A DNA stretch of 64,000 nt from an uncultured Paenibacillaceae bacterium (GCA_913056365.1 CAJXLT010000006.1:1-64000), one strand, 5' to 3'; counted from the first letter of the stretch, positions 43,214 to 51,968 are shown. Notes: generated from the letters alone by a model not told the origin. Made by a program: numbers and translations.

Positions 43214-44000
43214 TGCGTATTTGGACATCATCCGTATTCGCTTTCTCATGATGCTGGCTTATCGGGTGAATTATTATAGCGGTATTATTATTTATGCGAT
43301 TAATATTGGCGCGTATTATTTCCTGTGGCAAGCGATCTACGGAACGAGCGAGACACTGGGCGGCTTCACCGTGCTGCAGATGACGACCTATGTCGCCGTC
43401 TCATGGATGGCGCGCGCCTTCTACTTCAACAATCTCGACAGGGAGATTGCCAATGAAATCAAGGACGGCAGCGTCGCTGTGCAGATGGTACGTCCCTACA
43501 ATTATTTGCTGGTCAAGATTATGCAGGGGCTTGGAGAAGGAATCTTCCGCCTCGTGCTGTTCAGCACGCCGGGTATGGTGATCGTATCACTCTTGTTCGA
43601 TATTAGGCTGCCGACCGAGTGGCATGTTTGGCTTATTTTTCTGATTATGATTTTCTTCAGCTTCTTAATTAATTCGCAGATTAATATTTTGACAGGGCTG
43701 TTTGCTTTTTTCGTGGAAAATAATGAGGGCTTGATGCGCATGAAGCGGGTGGCGGTCGATCTGCTGTCCGGTCTGATTATCCCGCTCAGCTTCTTCCCTG
43801 GTTGGGCGATTGCGATTCTCGAGTGGCTGCCGTTTCAAGCGATTACGTACTTGCCTGCGTCCGTATTCACGGGCAGGGTGAGCGGAGCTGCGGTTGGGGA
43901 CGCATTGCTTGTACAGGTGATTTGGTTCGTCGTCATGATTGTGCCGATTATGATCGTATGGCGTGCGGCCCGTAAGCGGCTGTTTGTGCAGGGAGGGTGA
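43206..44000 (+). CDS. ABC-2 exporter 1, permease A (ABC2_membrane_6)
   Basis: Integral membrane subunit of 264 residues with six predicted helices (for example YYSGIIIYAINIGAYYFLW and VWLIFLIMIFFSFLI). The family's inter-helix motif is present as ANEIKDGSVAVQMVRPYNYLL (compare 'GxxDxxLxRP'), and the C-terminal end RKRLFVQGG is the common 'YQSQGG-like' close of this family. The start lies inside the end of the ATPase gene. The stop, in GGGAGGGTGA, carries the ribosome site of permease B. The two permeases presumably form a heterodimer. Confidence 0.9.
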   Translation: MLNAYLDIIRIRFLMMLAYRVNYYSGIIIYAINIGAYYFLWQAIYGTSETLGGFTVLQMTTYVAVSWMARAFYFNNLDREIANEIKDGSVAVQMVRPYNYLLVKIMQGLGEGIFRLVLFSTPGMVIVSLLFDIRLPTEWHVWLIFLIMIFFSFLINSQINILTGLFAFFVENNEGLMRMKRVAVDLLSGLIIPLSFFPGWAIAILEWLPFQAITYLPASVFTGRVSGAAVGDALLVQVIWFVVMIVPIMIVWRAARKRLFVQGG

Positions 44001-44005
44001 GCGCG

Positions 44006-44791
44006 ATGATGAATACAGCAATTATAATGGAATATCTCAAGACATATCTGAAGACGAGGCTCACCTACCGCGCAGACTTCGTCATCGAAATTGTGACTGA
44101 TCTCATGTTCCAGACGATGAATTTGCTATTCATCCTTGTCGTCTTCAGTCATACGGAGCTGCTGGGCGGCTGGTCGCGCGATGAGATGATCTTCATATAT
44201 GGCTACTTCATGATTCCGAGCGGGCTGTTCGGCTGCTTCTTCAACATGTGGAACTTCACAGAGCGCTACATTGTGAAGGGGGAGATGGATCGGATCTTGA
44301 CCCGACCTGTGTACAATCTTGTGCAGCTCATTATGGAGAATCTCGATCCATCGAGTCTGTTCGGCTCGCTGACCGGCGCGCTGGTTATGGGCTATGCCTG
44401 GTGGCAGCTCGGACTTGGCTTCGAGTGGTGGTATGTGCCTGTGCTGGTCATCCTAGTAATCGGTTCGGTGATGATCTATGCCGGCATCTACATTACGCTA
44501 ACGGCGATCTCGTTCTTCTCGGACGCGCCAACCGGCATCCAGCCGATGATGTACAATATTCAGAATTACGGTCGTTATCCGGTCAATATTTACAATAAAG
44601 TGATTCGCTTCGTCCTTACTTGGGTGCTGCCGTTCGCATTCGTCGGCGTGTATCCGGCGGCGTTCTTCCTCGACAAGGATATTACACGCGGATTCGCGAT
44701 GCTGACACCAGCCGTTGGTCTCGTCTTCCTAGTAGCCGGTCTGTTGTTCTGGAACTACGGCGTGCGGAAGTATCGAGGCGCGGGGTCATAG
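44006..44791 (+). CDS. ABC-2 exporter 1, permease B (ABC2_membrane_6)
   Basis: Second membrane subunit, 261 residues with about six helices. It has the paralogous motif VKGEMDRILTRPVYNLVQL and ends in LLFWNYGVRKYRGAGS. GGGAGG lies 10 bases before ATG 44006, while an in-frame GTG at 43997 overlaps that site. It is transcribed directly after permease A; the following lipoprotein gene begins 9 bases after its stop. Homologous to the permeases at 62668 and 63459, which form a second copy of the same system. Confidence 0.9.
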   Translation: MMNTAIIMEYLKTYLKTRLTYRADFVIEIVTDLMFQTMNLLFILVVFSHTELLGGWSRDEMIFIYGYFMIPSGLFGCFFNMWNFTERYIVKGEMDRILTRPVYNLVQLIMENLDPSSLFGSLTGALVMGYAWWQLGLGFEWWYVPVLVILVIGSVMIYAGIYITLTAISFFSDAPTGIQPMMYNIQNYGRYPVNIYNKVIRFVLTWVLPFAFVGVYPAAFFLDKDITRGFAMLTPAVGLVFLVAGLLFWNYGVRKYRGAGS

Positions 44792-44800
44792 GCAGGTGGA

Positions 44801-45346
44801 ATGATGAGATACGCAGGGATAGTGGGATTAGTTATAGTGCTGCTGTTCGCTGGCTGTTCACCGAATTCGGATGCTGCCAATGATGCGCCATGGACGGATG
44901 TGTCGAAGCATTCACCAGATTCTGATTCAGCGGATGATGCGCAAGGCTCGGAATTGTCGGAGCAACAATCAATCTATATCGGTGTTATTGAAAGTATCGT
45001 GGATGCATTTGCCTTCACCTATTCCGATTTCCAAGGGATTGCCCTCGACTGGCAAGTACCTACTGTAGAAATATCCTCCGAGGATCAAGACATGCTGCGT
45101 ACGTACTTCTTGGACAACCACAATTGTGAGATCATCTTCGCGTCCATGCAGCAGACTGCTTCAACTGACGATGTTCTGTTCATGTCGATTACGGATATGG
45201 AACCGAGAGGCTCCTATGAACGGCATGTTACTGGCTATCTGAACGAAACAGGCCGCCCAGGCGAGCTCGTCGGTATCCAGGTGTTGTTGACGAAGCAAGA
45301 CGATAAGTGGCACCTGGTGGAAGCGGGAGGGACTTGGGTAAGTTGA
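44801..45346 (+). CDS. Lipoprotein of unknown function
   Basis: A 181-residue secreted lipoprotein: N-terminal hydrophobic segment MMRYAGIVGLVIVLLFAGC with lipobox LFAGC (Cys19), then a Ser/Asp-rich linker (SPDSDSADDAQGSELSEQQ) and a folded domain of about 125 residues. The latter has alternating strands (NCEIIFASMQ, VLFMSITDMEPRGSYERHVTGYL, GELVGIQVLLTKQDDKWHLVEAGGTWVS), the last resembling the cone-fold end of small secreted domains that track ligand or substrate. I recognise no family. It follows permease B by 9 bases and so may act with exporter 1 at the cell surface. Confidence 0.75.
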   Translation: MMRYAGIVGLVIVLLFAGCSPNSDAANDAPWTDVSKHSPDSDSADDAQGSELSEQQSIYIGVIESIVDAFAFTYSDFQGIALDWQVPTVEISSEDQDMLRTYFLDNHNCEIIFASMQQTASTDDVLFMSITDMEPRGSYERHVTGYLNETGRPGELVGIQVLLTKQDDKWHLVEAGGTWVS

Positions 45347-45395
45347 AGGGATGGATTGTCCGTGGTGGCAGGTTCTCTATAAAATTGCGCTAGAT

Positions 45396-45580
45396 GTATT
45401 TTGTACAGTTAAATCAGTGGAAATACCGGCAATGTGGTCAACTACCTGCACAATGTACATGTAGATTCGCTCATTTCGTTGAATTCGGCTCCAATCGATC
45501 AAATTACCTGCATGATTTGCAGTTAGCTTGAACAAAGGCCGCTTTTCAATGTGAAATAGATGTACAAAATGCAGGTAGCT
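45396..45580. repeat. Diverged copy of the three-motif intergenic repeat
   Basis: GTATTTTGTACAG from 45396 and TGCACAATGTACATGTAG from 45447 have the 51-base spacing seen in the three better copies. The third motif is not at its usual place; instead CCTGCATGATTTGCAG lies at 45507, and AGATGTACAAAATGCAGGTAG (near 45559-45579) is an inverted partner of CTACCTGCACAATGTACAT (45442-45460), flanking about 100 bases. Confidence 0.5.
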
Positions 45581-45817
45581 TTAATTTCATAGTGAGTCTA
45601 TGAGGATTAAAGCAGATTTCATACTAGATACGGATCCAAATTGTTCGCGTTGTTCTGTATATAGTATTGGAATTTGCTTTTTTGCGCATTATGAAAGTGA
45701 CTCACTGAACAATATGCTGTGACGGAATCTGCATGAATGGCGATGACGAAGTTGTCTCGGTTGACAAAAATCACAATTGACACGAGTACAAGGATAGTGT
45801 AAGTTTTATTTAGGTTG

Positions 45818-45939
45818 GTGTATCGGTTTCCAAGATATGATGCACATGCCGAGCTATCACATAGACATTACTGTCGCTTCGAGCAGATAACGACGGTGAA
45901 ACGTCTTTTTTTAAGAACATTTAGTGTATCGGTTTCCAA
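45818..45939 (+). promoter_or_regulatory. Paired operator-like sites upstream of the LacI gene
   Basis: The 16-mer GTGTATCGGTTTCCAA occurs at 45818-45833 and 45924-45939 in direct orientation, 106 bases apart, close to ten helical turns. Its CGGTTTCC half fits LacI-family operators. The remaining intergenic space holds TTGACA boxes at 45769 and 45786 without a good -10. Confidence 0.6.
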
Positions 45940-45986
45940 CAAGACATACTTCCAATGGCCAATATTGAAGGAAAGTGGTGTGTAGG

Positions 45987-47021
45987 GTGAAGATGACCAT
46001 CGCGGATGTGGCGAATCGGGCGAACGTCTCCAAGACGACTGTGTCTCGTATTCTCAATGGGAACTATGCGCACACGACAGAGCAGACGAGAGACAGGGTG
46101 CTGCAGGCGATCAAGGAGCTCGATTACAGGCCGAATGCACTGGCTAAGGGCTTGAAGTCGATGAAGACGAATGTGGTCGGCATTATGCTCTCCAATTTGA
46201 AGAATCCGTTCTGGTCCACTGTGCTAGAAGGTGTGGAGGATACGTGCCACGATCTTGGCTACAACTTGATGATTTGCAACTCGGATGAGGATGAGCAGCT
46301 GGAAGAAGAGTATATGCGTGAATTTCGCATGCGTCAGGTAGACGGCGTCATCATCAACCCAACGGGGAAAAATTCACCATTATACGATAGCCTGATCATG
46401 GAACAATATCCAATAGTGTTCATCAATCGCCGGGTGCAAAATGAAAACGCCTCCAATGTCATTGTAGACAACGTGAAGGGGGCATACATCGCTGTCAATC
46501 ATCTGCTGCGTTACGGCAGGCGCAAGGTTGCGATATGCATGTACCGGAATGCGTACGTCAGTACTTGGAAGGAGCGACTTGAAGGGTATAAGCAGGCGCT
46601 GCTTGCCAACGGCTTCTCAGAGTCCGACTTGATCATCATGGAGCTGGAGGAGAAGGCGGATACGAAGAAGGAGAGCATTATTCGATTGCTGAAGAAGCAT
46701 GCGGATATCGACGCGATATTCTCCACGAACAACATGATTACACTGGAAGTGATCGGTGCGTTGCGGGAACTGAACTTGCAAGTACCAGCACAGATAGCGG
46801 TTGTCGGTTATGACGAAACGGTCTGGGCGAAATATCTGGACCCGCCGCTTACGACGATTCGTCAGCCGGGCTATCAGATGGGGCAGCGTGCCGCGCACAA
46901 CTTAATCGAGATGCTGTCAGGCAAGCAACGGCAGCAGGCTATGGACATGCTGGAGCCGGAACTTATTGTACGCGCATCGTGCGGAGCCATCCCCGGAGAT
47001 ACTGTACTACAGCCGAACTGA
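45987..47021 (+). CDS. LacI-family transcriptional regulator
   Basis: A sugar-responsive repressor. Residues 1-50 hold the LacI helix-turn-helix and hinge (TIADVANRANVSKTTVSRILN, ELDYRPNALAKGLK), followed by the periplasmic-binding-type effector domain (VVGIMLSNLKNPFWSTVLEG, VDGVIINPTG, VVGYDETVWAKYLDPPLTTI). The start was set at GTG 45987, about 8 bases after GGAAAGTGG; ATG 45993 is an alternative. Two identical operator-like sites lie upstream. The downstream neighbours in the same direction are an RraA-like gene and a CUT1 sugar importer, the likely targets. Confidence 0.92.
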   Translation: MKMTIADVANRANVSKTTVSRILNGNYAHTTEQTRDRVLQAIKELDYRPNALAKGLKSMKTNVVGIMLSNLKNPFWSTVLEGVEDTCHDLGYNLMICNSDEDEQLEEEYMREFRMRQVDGVIINPTGKNSPLYDSLIMEQYPIVFINRRVQNENASNVIVDNVKGAYIAVNHLLRYGRRKVAICMYRNAYVSTWKERLEGYKQALLANGFSESDLIIMELEEKADTKKESIIRLLKKHADIDAIFSTNNMITLEVIGALRELNLQVPAQIAVVGYDETVWAKYLDPPLTTIRQPGYQMGQRAAHNLIEMLSGKQRQQAMDMLEPELIVRASCGAIPGDTVLQPN

Positions 47022-47174
47022 CTGTACTATACGGGTGCGGGCTAATCATGTCGCACGTGAATTCCTTGAAGGAGGTGATCAGGCGTTTCGATTAGGCAGG
47101 CACGTTCAGGCAGCAGTTCTTAATGACTTGATGATGAAGACAGCGACATATAAGACAACGAAGGAGAGGATCAC

Positions 47175-47870
47175 ATGTCTAAGGAAGAAAGACAACAATT
47201 GCTGGAGCTGTACAACGATCTTCGCGTAACGGATGTGCGAGACGGATTGGATTGGGTAGGGATGCACGGCTATGGTACTGTTCACCATGACATTCGACCA
47301 CTGTTCCGCACTAGAGCGGTAGGAATCGCCAGAACGGCTCGTTACTTGCCTTATGAAGGGCCAGCTCCAAGAGTGACTGGAGACGAATATACCGAATGGG
47401 TCAAGTGGTACTACAAGGAAGTGTGCTACGATCCGTGGGGGCAAGACATTGAAGAAGGCGACTTTGTATGCCTAGACGTGGCTGGTGTCGACGTAGGCTT
47501 GCTCGGCTCGAACAATACGTTGGACTTCAAGCTCAAAGGGGCTAGAGGCTATCTGACGAATGGCGGCGGCATTCGTGATACGGACGAAGTGGTCATGCAG
47601 GGCATTCCGGTATGGTCGAAGTTCATCTCCCAAGGGATGGATCAGGCACGCATTCGCTATTACGAGAAGGATACACCGATTGCGATCGGCGGTGTAGCGA
47701 TTTATCCAGGAGATGTAGTTGTAGCAGACGGCGACGGTGTAGTCGTTGTTCCGCGGAAGCTTGCTTTCGATGTCGCTCGTTATGCGCACCAAGAGCTCGA
47801 TGGTGACAAGGAAGGCAGAAGACAGTTGTATGAGAAGCTGGGCTGGGAGCTCGACGACACGGTGAAGTAA
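47175..47870 (+). CDS. RraA-like / HMG-aldolase-family protein
   Basis: Proteins of this fold include the RNase E inhibitor RraA and class II 4-hydroxy-4-methyl-2-oxoglutarate/4-carboxy-HMG aldolases. The 231-residue product keeps the metal and pyruvate-site motif GYLTNGGGIRDTDEV (R-D pair), GDFVCLDVAGVDVGLLGSN and IYPGDVVVADGDGVVVVP, all typical. A longer than usual insertion (RYLPYEGPAPRVTGDEYTEWVKWYYKEVCYD region, about 56-86) separates the first strands. GAAGGAGAGGA precedes the ATG. It lies between a LacI regulator and a sugar importer, so an enzymatic role on a keto-acid or sugar-acid is more likely than RNase control (inference). Confidence 0.85.
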   Translation: MSKEERQQLLELYNDLRVTDVRDGLDWVGMHGYGTVHHDIRPLFRTRAVGIARTARYLPYEGPAPRVTGDEYTEWVKWYYKEVCYDPWGQDIEEGDFVCLDVAGVDVGLLGSNNTLDFKLKGARGYLTNGGGIRDTDEVVMQGIPVWSKFISQGMDQARIRYYEKDTPIAIGGVAIYPGDVVVADGDGVVVVPRKLAFDVARYAHQELDGDKEGRRQLYEKLGWELDDTVK

Positions 47871-47893
47871 GAGAGATAAAAAAATGCCAGGTC

Positions 47894-47929
47894 GGCAAGC
47901 GCTTCATCCGTGAATGAAGCAGCTTGCCG
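47894..47929 (+). other. Stem-loop between the RraA-like gene and the importer
   Basis: GGCAAGC-gc-TTCAT pairs with ATGAA-gca-GCTTGCC around a short loop. There is no T-run on the plus strand, so it may be an mRNA-stabilising or processing hairpin rather than a terminator; in the reverse direction it would be followed by seven T, but no gene there needs it. Confidence 0.55.
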
Positions 47930-48070
47930 GATCCTGACACACAAAAAAACAAACCACAATAAATCTATCATGAATGATTACCAAAAGCAATCAACCGTGT
48001 TTCGCGCACACCAGTCTTTCTATACTGCTAGCAGTGTAACTTCAAAAGTTCAAAGGGAGGCTGTTAAACG

Positions 48071-49441
48071 ATGAATCAACGTATTCGCTTGATAGGTCTG
48101 TTCGCATTTTGCATCATCCTTGTATTCGGTATAGCCGGATGCGGTGGCAACAACAATCATGAAAGCGGTACCAATAATGTAAGCAATAATGATAATAGCA
48201 ATGGCAATGCCGCTTCTCCGGATAACGATGCCGCCAGCGGTGCGGAAGAAGCAGAAATCCGCTTCACCTGGTGGGGAGATACGAAGCGTAACGAAGTCTA
48301 CAATGCGATTGTAGACCGATTCGAGGAGGAGTACCCGCACATTACGGTAAAGCGTGAGTTCGGCGGATGGGGGGATTACTGGGATCGTCTCGCGACACAA
48401 ACAGCTGGTGACAACGCGCCTGACGTGGTCAGCATGCATCAATTTTATGTGTCCGACTATGCCCGTCGCGATGCATTGCTCGATATGCAGACAGTAGTCG
48501 ATACCGGTGAATTGGATTTGTCGCAGTTCCCCGAGTCCGCTATTGACAGTGGAAGAATTAACGACACCTTGTATATGGTGCCGAAGGGCGTCACGATGCC
48601 GGGTTGGGCTTACAATACGGCGCTATTCGATGAGTTAGGCGTTGACTATCCCGATATGAATTGGACGTATGAGGATTTCCAAGCAACTTCCGCGGAAATC
48701 TATGAGAATTCCGGCGGTGAAATTTGGGGTTCCTCAGATATGAGCGGCGGCCAGCTTCAACCGAACTTCCGCTACTTCGCTCGTCAGAGCGGGGAGGACT
48801 TGTTCACTGAGGACGGACAGCTCGGCTTCTCTGCCGATACACTGACCGCTTGGTGGACGATGTGGGATGAGTTGCGCCAACAGGGCGTCATTCCAGATGC
48901 GGCAACTGGCACTGAATATGAGAACGCTCCGCTGGAACAAAATCTGTTCGTGACCGGTCAGACCGCGTTGCATCAAATTCCAGCGAATCAGATCTACCTG
49001 TACCAGCAGCAGTTTGAGACAGGAGAGATTCATATGGTTCGCATGCCGCAGCTCCCTGGAGGAGATAACGGCGAATATATTGAGGGCGCTTACTTGAGCA
49101 TTACGAAGGCTTCTGAGCATCCGAAGGAAGCGGCGCTGTTTATTGACTTCTTCGTGAACTCCGAGCAATCACTGGAGCTGTTCAAGGTCGAGCAAGGCTC
49201 ACCGGCGAATAAGGAGATGGGTGAATTCGTCAAGCCGCTGCTGGACCCGGCTCAAGCGCGGGCGGTTACCTTCATCCAAGAGACGCTAGACTATGCAAGT
49301 CCTGCTGTCTACGCCCCGATTGGTGTAGCGGAAGTAGAGACAGCATTCAAGGATAACGCAACGGCGATTGCGTATGGAGAGAAGTCGATTAAGCAGGCTG
49401 TAGCTGATTTCATGAGCAATGCAGACGATATTCTAAACTAA
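48071..49441 (+). CDS. CUT1 sugar ABC transporter, substrate-binding lipoprotein
   Basis: Extracytoplasmic sugar receptor. The 456-residue product has a signal peptide with lipobox GIAGC (Cys24), an Asn/Ser/Gly-rich linker, and a family 1 solute-binding domain starting EIRFTWWGDTKRNEVYNAIVDRFEEEYP, with LATQTAGDNAPDVVSMHQFYVSDYA, MVPKGVTMPGWAYNTALFDELGVDYP and GGDNGEYIEGAYLSITKASEHPKEAALFIDFFVNS. Tandem aromatic residues (WWGD, FYVSDY, GWAYN) suit stacking on a sugar. AAAGGGAGG lies before the ATG. Two permease genes follow; no ATPase is encoded. The likely substrate is an oligosaccharide, not identified. Confidence 0.92.
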   Translation: MNQRIRLIGLFAFCIILVFGIAGCGGNNNHESGTNNVSNNDNSNGNAASPDNDAASGAEEAEIRFTWWGDTKRNEVYNAIVDRFEEEYPHITVKREFGGWGDYWDRLATQTAGDNAPDVVSMHQFYVSDYARRDALLDMQTVVDTGELDLSQFPESAIDSGRINDTLYMVPKGVTMPGWAYNTALFDELGVDYPDMNWTYEDFQATSAEIYENSGGEIWGSSDMSGGQLQPNFRYFARQSGEDLFTEDGQLGFSADTLTAWWTMWDELRQQGVIPDAATGTEYENAPLEQNLFVTGQTALHQIPANQIYLYQQQFETGEIHMVRMPQLPGGDNGEYIEGAYLSITKASEHPKEAALFIDFFVNSEQSLELFKVEQGSPANKEMGEFVKPLLDPAQARAVTFIQETLDYASPAVYAPIGVAEVETAFKDNATAIAYGEKSIKQAVADFMSNADDILN

Positions 49442-49528
49442 TCGTTACAAGCTAGTTACGATGATGAGTCGATGGAAGAAGGGGTGTACCGGCCCTTTCT
49501 TCCATTTCACTAAGAGAGGGGAGAAAGC

Positions 49529-50419
49529 ATGCAAACCTGGAAACGCATGTGGGCGCGCAATGGGGTAGGTTATCTGTTTTTAGCGCCATGGCTTCTCGGT
49601 TTGTTCACGCTGAGTGCGATCCCGATGGGGGCTTCGCTGTACTTGTCCTTCACCGAATACGACATGTTCACATCACCGGAGTGGAGCGGTCTGGACAATT
49701 ATGTGAGTATGTTCGGGGACGACAAGTGGCGCAACAGCTTGCAGGTCACCTTGACTTATGTGTTTTTGGGCGTTCCGCTGCAGTTGTTGTTCGCGTTGTT
49801 CATCGCGCTGCTGTTGAACCGGGGAATTCGGGGCGTACGAATATACCGGGCCATCTATTATGTACCATCTCTGTTCGGAGGTAGTGTGGCCATCGCTCTG
49901 CTATGGCGTCAGTTATTCGGGCGTGAGGGTTTGGTCAATACGATGCTAGGAGCAATCGGTATCGAGGGGAAGAATTGGATTGCCTCCCCGGATACGGCCA
50001 TCTATACGCTAATTATTTTATTAATTTGGCAGTTTGGGGCGCCAATGGTTATTTTCCTAGCCGGTCTGAAGCAAGTACCCACAGAGCTGTATGAAGCTTC
50101 GACGATTGACGGGGCAGGCAAGTGGCGGCAATTCAGAAGTATTACCTTGCCGCTAATTACGCCCGTGCTGTTTTTCAATTTGGTGATGCAGATTATTTCG
50201 GCATTTCAGGCTTTTACACCCGCCTACATCATTAGCGGAGGAAGCGGGGGACCGCTGGATTCGACATTGTTCTACACCTTGTATTTGTATCAGAAAGGGT
50301 TTACGCATTTTCAGATGGGGTATGCATCGGCTCTGGCATGGTTCTTGCTAGTAGCGATCGCGTTCTTCACCGCGCTTATCTTCGCTACATCGAAAAAATG
50401 GGTGTACTATCAGGAATAG
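49529..50419 (+). CDS. CUT1 sugar ABC transporter, permease (MalF/UgpA-like)
   Basis: First membrane subunit, 296 residues, six helices (GYLFLAPWLLGLFTLSAIPMG near 12-32; the last near 270-290). The ATPase-contact EAA loop reads ELYEASTIDGAGKWRQFRSITLPLI, a good match to EAAxxDGAxxWxxFxxIxLP. GAGGGGAG precedes the ATG. It is 13 bases before its partner permease. Because no ATP-binding gene is present in the operon, a shared MsmX-type ATPase elsewhere in the genome probably powers the system. Confidence 0.93.
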   Translation: MQTWKRMWARNGVGYLFLAPWLLGLFTLSAIPMGASLYLSFTEYDMFTSPEWSGLDNYVSMFGDDKWRNSLQVTLTYVFLGVPLQLLFALFIALLLNRGIRGVRIYRAIYYVPSLFGGSVAIALLWRQLFGREGLVNTMLGAIGIEGKNWIASPDTAIYTLIILLIWQFGAPMVIFLAGLKQVPTELYEASTIDGAGKWRQFRSITLPLITPVLFFNLVMQIISAFQAFTPAYIISGGSGGPLDSTLFYTLYLYQKGFTHFQMGYASALAWFLLVAIAFFTALIFATSKKWVYYQE

Positions 50420-50432
50420 GAGGGGTGATGCT

Positions 50433-51287
50433 GTGAAAGCAGTAAAGATAGGTTCTGGCAGGCTTCGCCTTTCGTGGATTCATATCATCATATCGCTTGC
50501 AGGCTTGATTATGATATACCCATTATTGTGGCTCGTCAGTTCGTCGTTCAAGCCTGCTCTTGAAATATTCAACAGTACTTCGTTCTGGCCGAAGACCGTC
50601 ACCTTGGAGCATTATTTGCAAGGCTGGGCGGGCTTGTCTGGTGTAAGCTTCGGTCAGTTCTTCGGTAATACGTTCTTCCTCGTAGGCATGTGTATGCTGG
50701 GGAATGTGATCGCCTGTTCCATGGCAGCCTATGCATTCGCCCGACTGGACTTCTCACTGCGGAACATATGGTTTGCCATCATGCTGGTGACGATGATGCT
50801 GCCGTTTCATGTGACGGTCATACCGCAGTATATTTTGTTCAACAAGCTCGATTGGGTCAACACGTACTGGCCGCTTATTTTGCCGAAGTTTTTGGCGGTG
50901 GAAGGATTTTTTATTTTTCTCATTGTACAGTTCATTCGTTCCATTCCTCGCGATTTGGATGAAGCGGTGAAGATGGACGGCGGGGGGCCGATTAAGCTGT
51001 ACCTCTATTTGATTGTTCCGTTGTCTCTGCCTGCGTTGATCACGACGATGATTTTCACGTTCATCTGGACCTGGAATGACTTCTTCGGGCAACTGCTCTA
51101 TATTAGTGAGATTGAATTGTATACAGTCGCGCTAGGTCTGCGGATGTTCTTAGATGCGATGGGGCAGAACAACTGGGGGGCCTTGTTCGCAATGTCAACC
51201 TTGTCTCTCATTCCGTTGTTCGTAGTGTTTATCTTCTTCCAGCGCTATTTGATCGAAGGGATCACAACAGGTGGCTTGAAGGGGTAG
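50433..51287 (+). CDS. CUT1 sugar ABC transporter, permease (MalG/UgpE-like)
   Basis: Second membrane subunit, 284 residues, six helices, with LVSSSFKPALEIFNS after the first helix, the EAA loop DLDEAVKMDGGGPIKLYLYLIVPLSLPAL, and the family ending FQRYLIEGITTGGLKG, which is diagnostic for MalG-type permeases. GTG start at 50433 after GGAGGGGTGA. It is the last gene of the unit regulated, by position, by the LacI protein at 45987. Confidence 0.94.
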   Translation: MKAVKIGSGRLRLSWIHIIISLAGLIMIYPLLWLVSSSFKPALEIFNSTSFWPKTVTLEHYLQGWAGLSGVSFGQFFGNTFFLVGMCMLGNVIACSMAAYAFARLDFSLRNIWFAIMLVTMMLPFHVTVIPQYILFNKLDWVNTYWPLILPKFLAVEGFFIFLIVQFIRSIPRDLDEAVKMDGGGPIKLYLYLIVPLSLPALITTMIFTFIWTWNDFFGQLLYISEIELYTVALGLRMFLDAMGQNNWGALFAMSTLSLIPLFVVFIFFQRYLIEGITTGGLKG

Positions 51288-51299
51288 CTGAGCAGTTTT

Positions 51300-51329
51300 T
51301 TGACCCGATTGCCGGCCTAACGGTATAAT
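51300..51329 (+). promoter_or_regulatory. Sigma-A promoter of bcp
   Basis: TTGACC (51300-51305), 18 bases, TATAAT (51324-51329), 43 bases before the bcp start. Confidence 0.7.
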
Positions 51330-51372
51330 GCCCTTAGTACCTGAATGGAAGTAGATAAAGGGAGTGAAGGGC

Positions 51373-51831
51373 GTGGCGAAAGTAGAAGTAGGACAACCGG
51401 TTCCAGATTTCACGCTTGCGGCGTCGAATGGGCAGCAAGTGAGTCTGAGTGATTTCCGCGGCAAGAAGGTCGTGCTGTACTTTTACCCGAAGGACATGAC
51501 ACCAGGCTGTACGACAGAGTCCTGCGACTTCCGTGATTTCAACGGCAAGTATGCGGAGCGCAATACCGAAGTTATCGGGATCAGTCCAGATGATGTTGCC
51601 TCTCATGAGAAGTTCATTGCGAAGCATGATCTGCCATTCCTGCTGCTTGCAGACACCGAGCAGGAAGTAAGCAGCCTGTTCGATGTATGGAAGGAGAAGA
51701 AGATGTTCGGCAAAACCTTCATGGGCGTGGAGCGCTCAACTTTTCTCATCGATGAGGAAGGTAAGCTGGCGAAGGAATGGCGTAAGGTGAAGGTAGACGG
51801 TCATGTGGAAGAAGTTCTGGCAGTTTTGTAA
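51373..51831 (+). CDS. bcp: Thiol peroxidase Bcp (peroxiredoxin Q)
   Basis: Reduces hydrogen peroxide and organic peroxides with electrons from thioredoxin. The 152-residue product has the peroxiredoxin core GQPVPDFTLAASNGQ, LYFYPKDMTPGCTTESCDF with peroxidatic Cys46 and resolving Cys51 five residues on, as in the two-cysteine atypical Bcp subgroup, and VERSTFLIDEEGKLAKEWRKV near the end. GTG 51373 lies 9 bases after GGGAG; the GTG at 51364 is too close. Own promoter and bidirectional terminator, so monocistronic. The thioredoxin at 20754 is a possible reductant. Confidence 0.96.
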   Translation: MAKVEVGQPVPDFTLAASNGQQVSLSDFRGKKVVLYFYPKDMTPGCTTESCDFRDFNGKYAERNTEVIGISPDDVASHEKFIAKHDLPFLLLADTEQEVSSLFDVWKEKKMFGKTFMGVERSTFLIDEEGKLAKEWRKVKVDGHVEEVLAVL

Positions 51832-51897
51832 GCCTGAATAGGCTGACGGCTGGACAGCGAACGGATGCACGTGCTGCACGATTGCGGTTGCAACAAC

Positions 51898-51943
51898 AAG
51901 AGGCTATGTTCCATCGGTGTGTACCGACTGGGCATAGCCTCTT
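51898..51943. terminator. Bidirectional terminator between bcp and the YjcZ-type gene
   Basis: AAGAGGCTATG (51898-51908) and CATAGCCTCTT (51933-51943) are perfect 11-base complements with an inner CGGT/ACCG pairing. Confidence 0.85.
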
Positions 51944-51968
51944 GGCATGGGCGGAGCTATCATGAGGA

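Noticed and set aside
47072-47100. Perfect AAGGAGGTGATC after the LacI gene
   Set aside because: The following GTG frame is only a few codons long, so this Shine-Dalgarno-like word serves no visible gene.
47894-47929. Hairpin after the RraA-like gene as a Rho-independent terminator
   Set aside because: No T-run on the coding strand, and the importer genes continue in the same direction.
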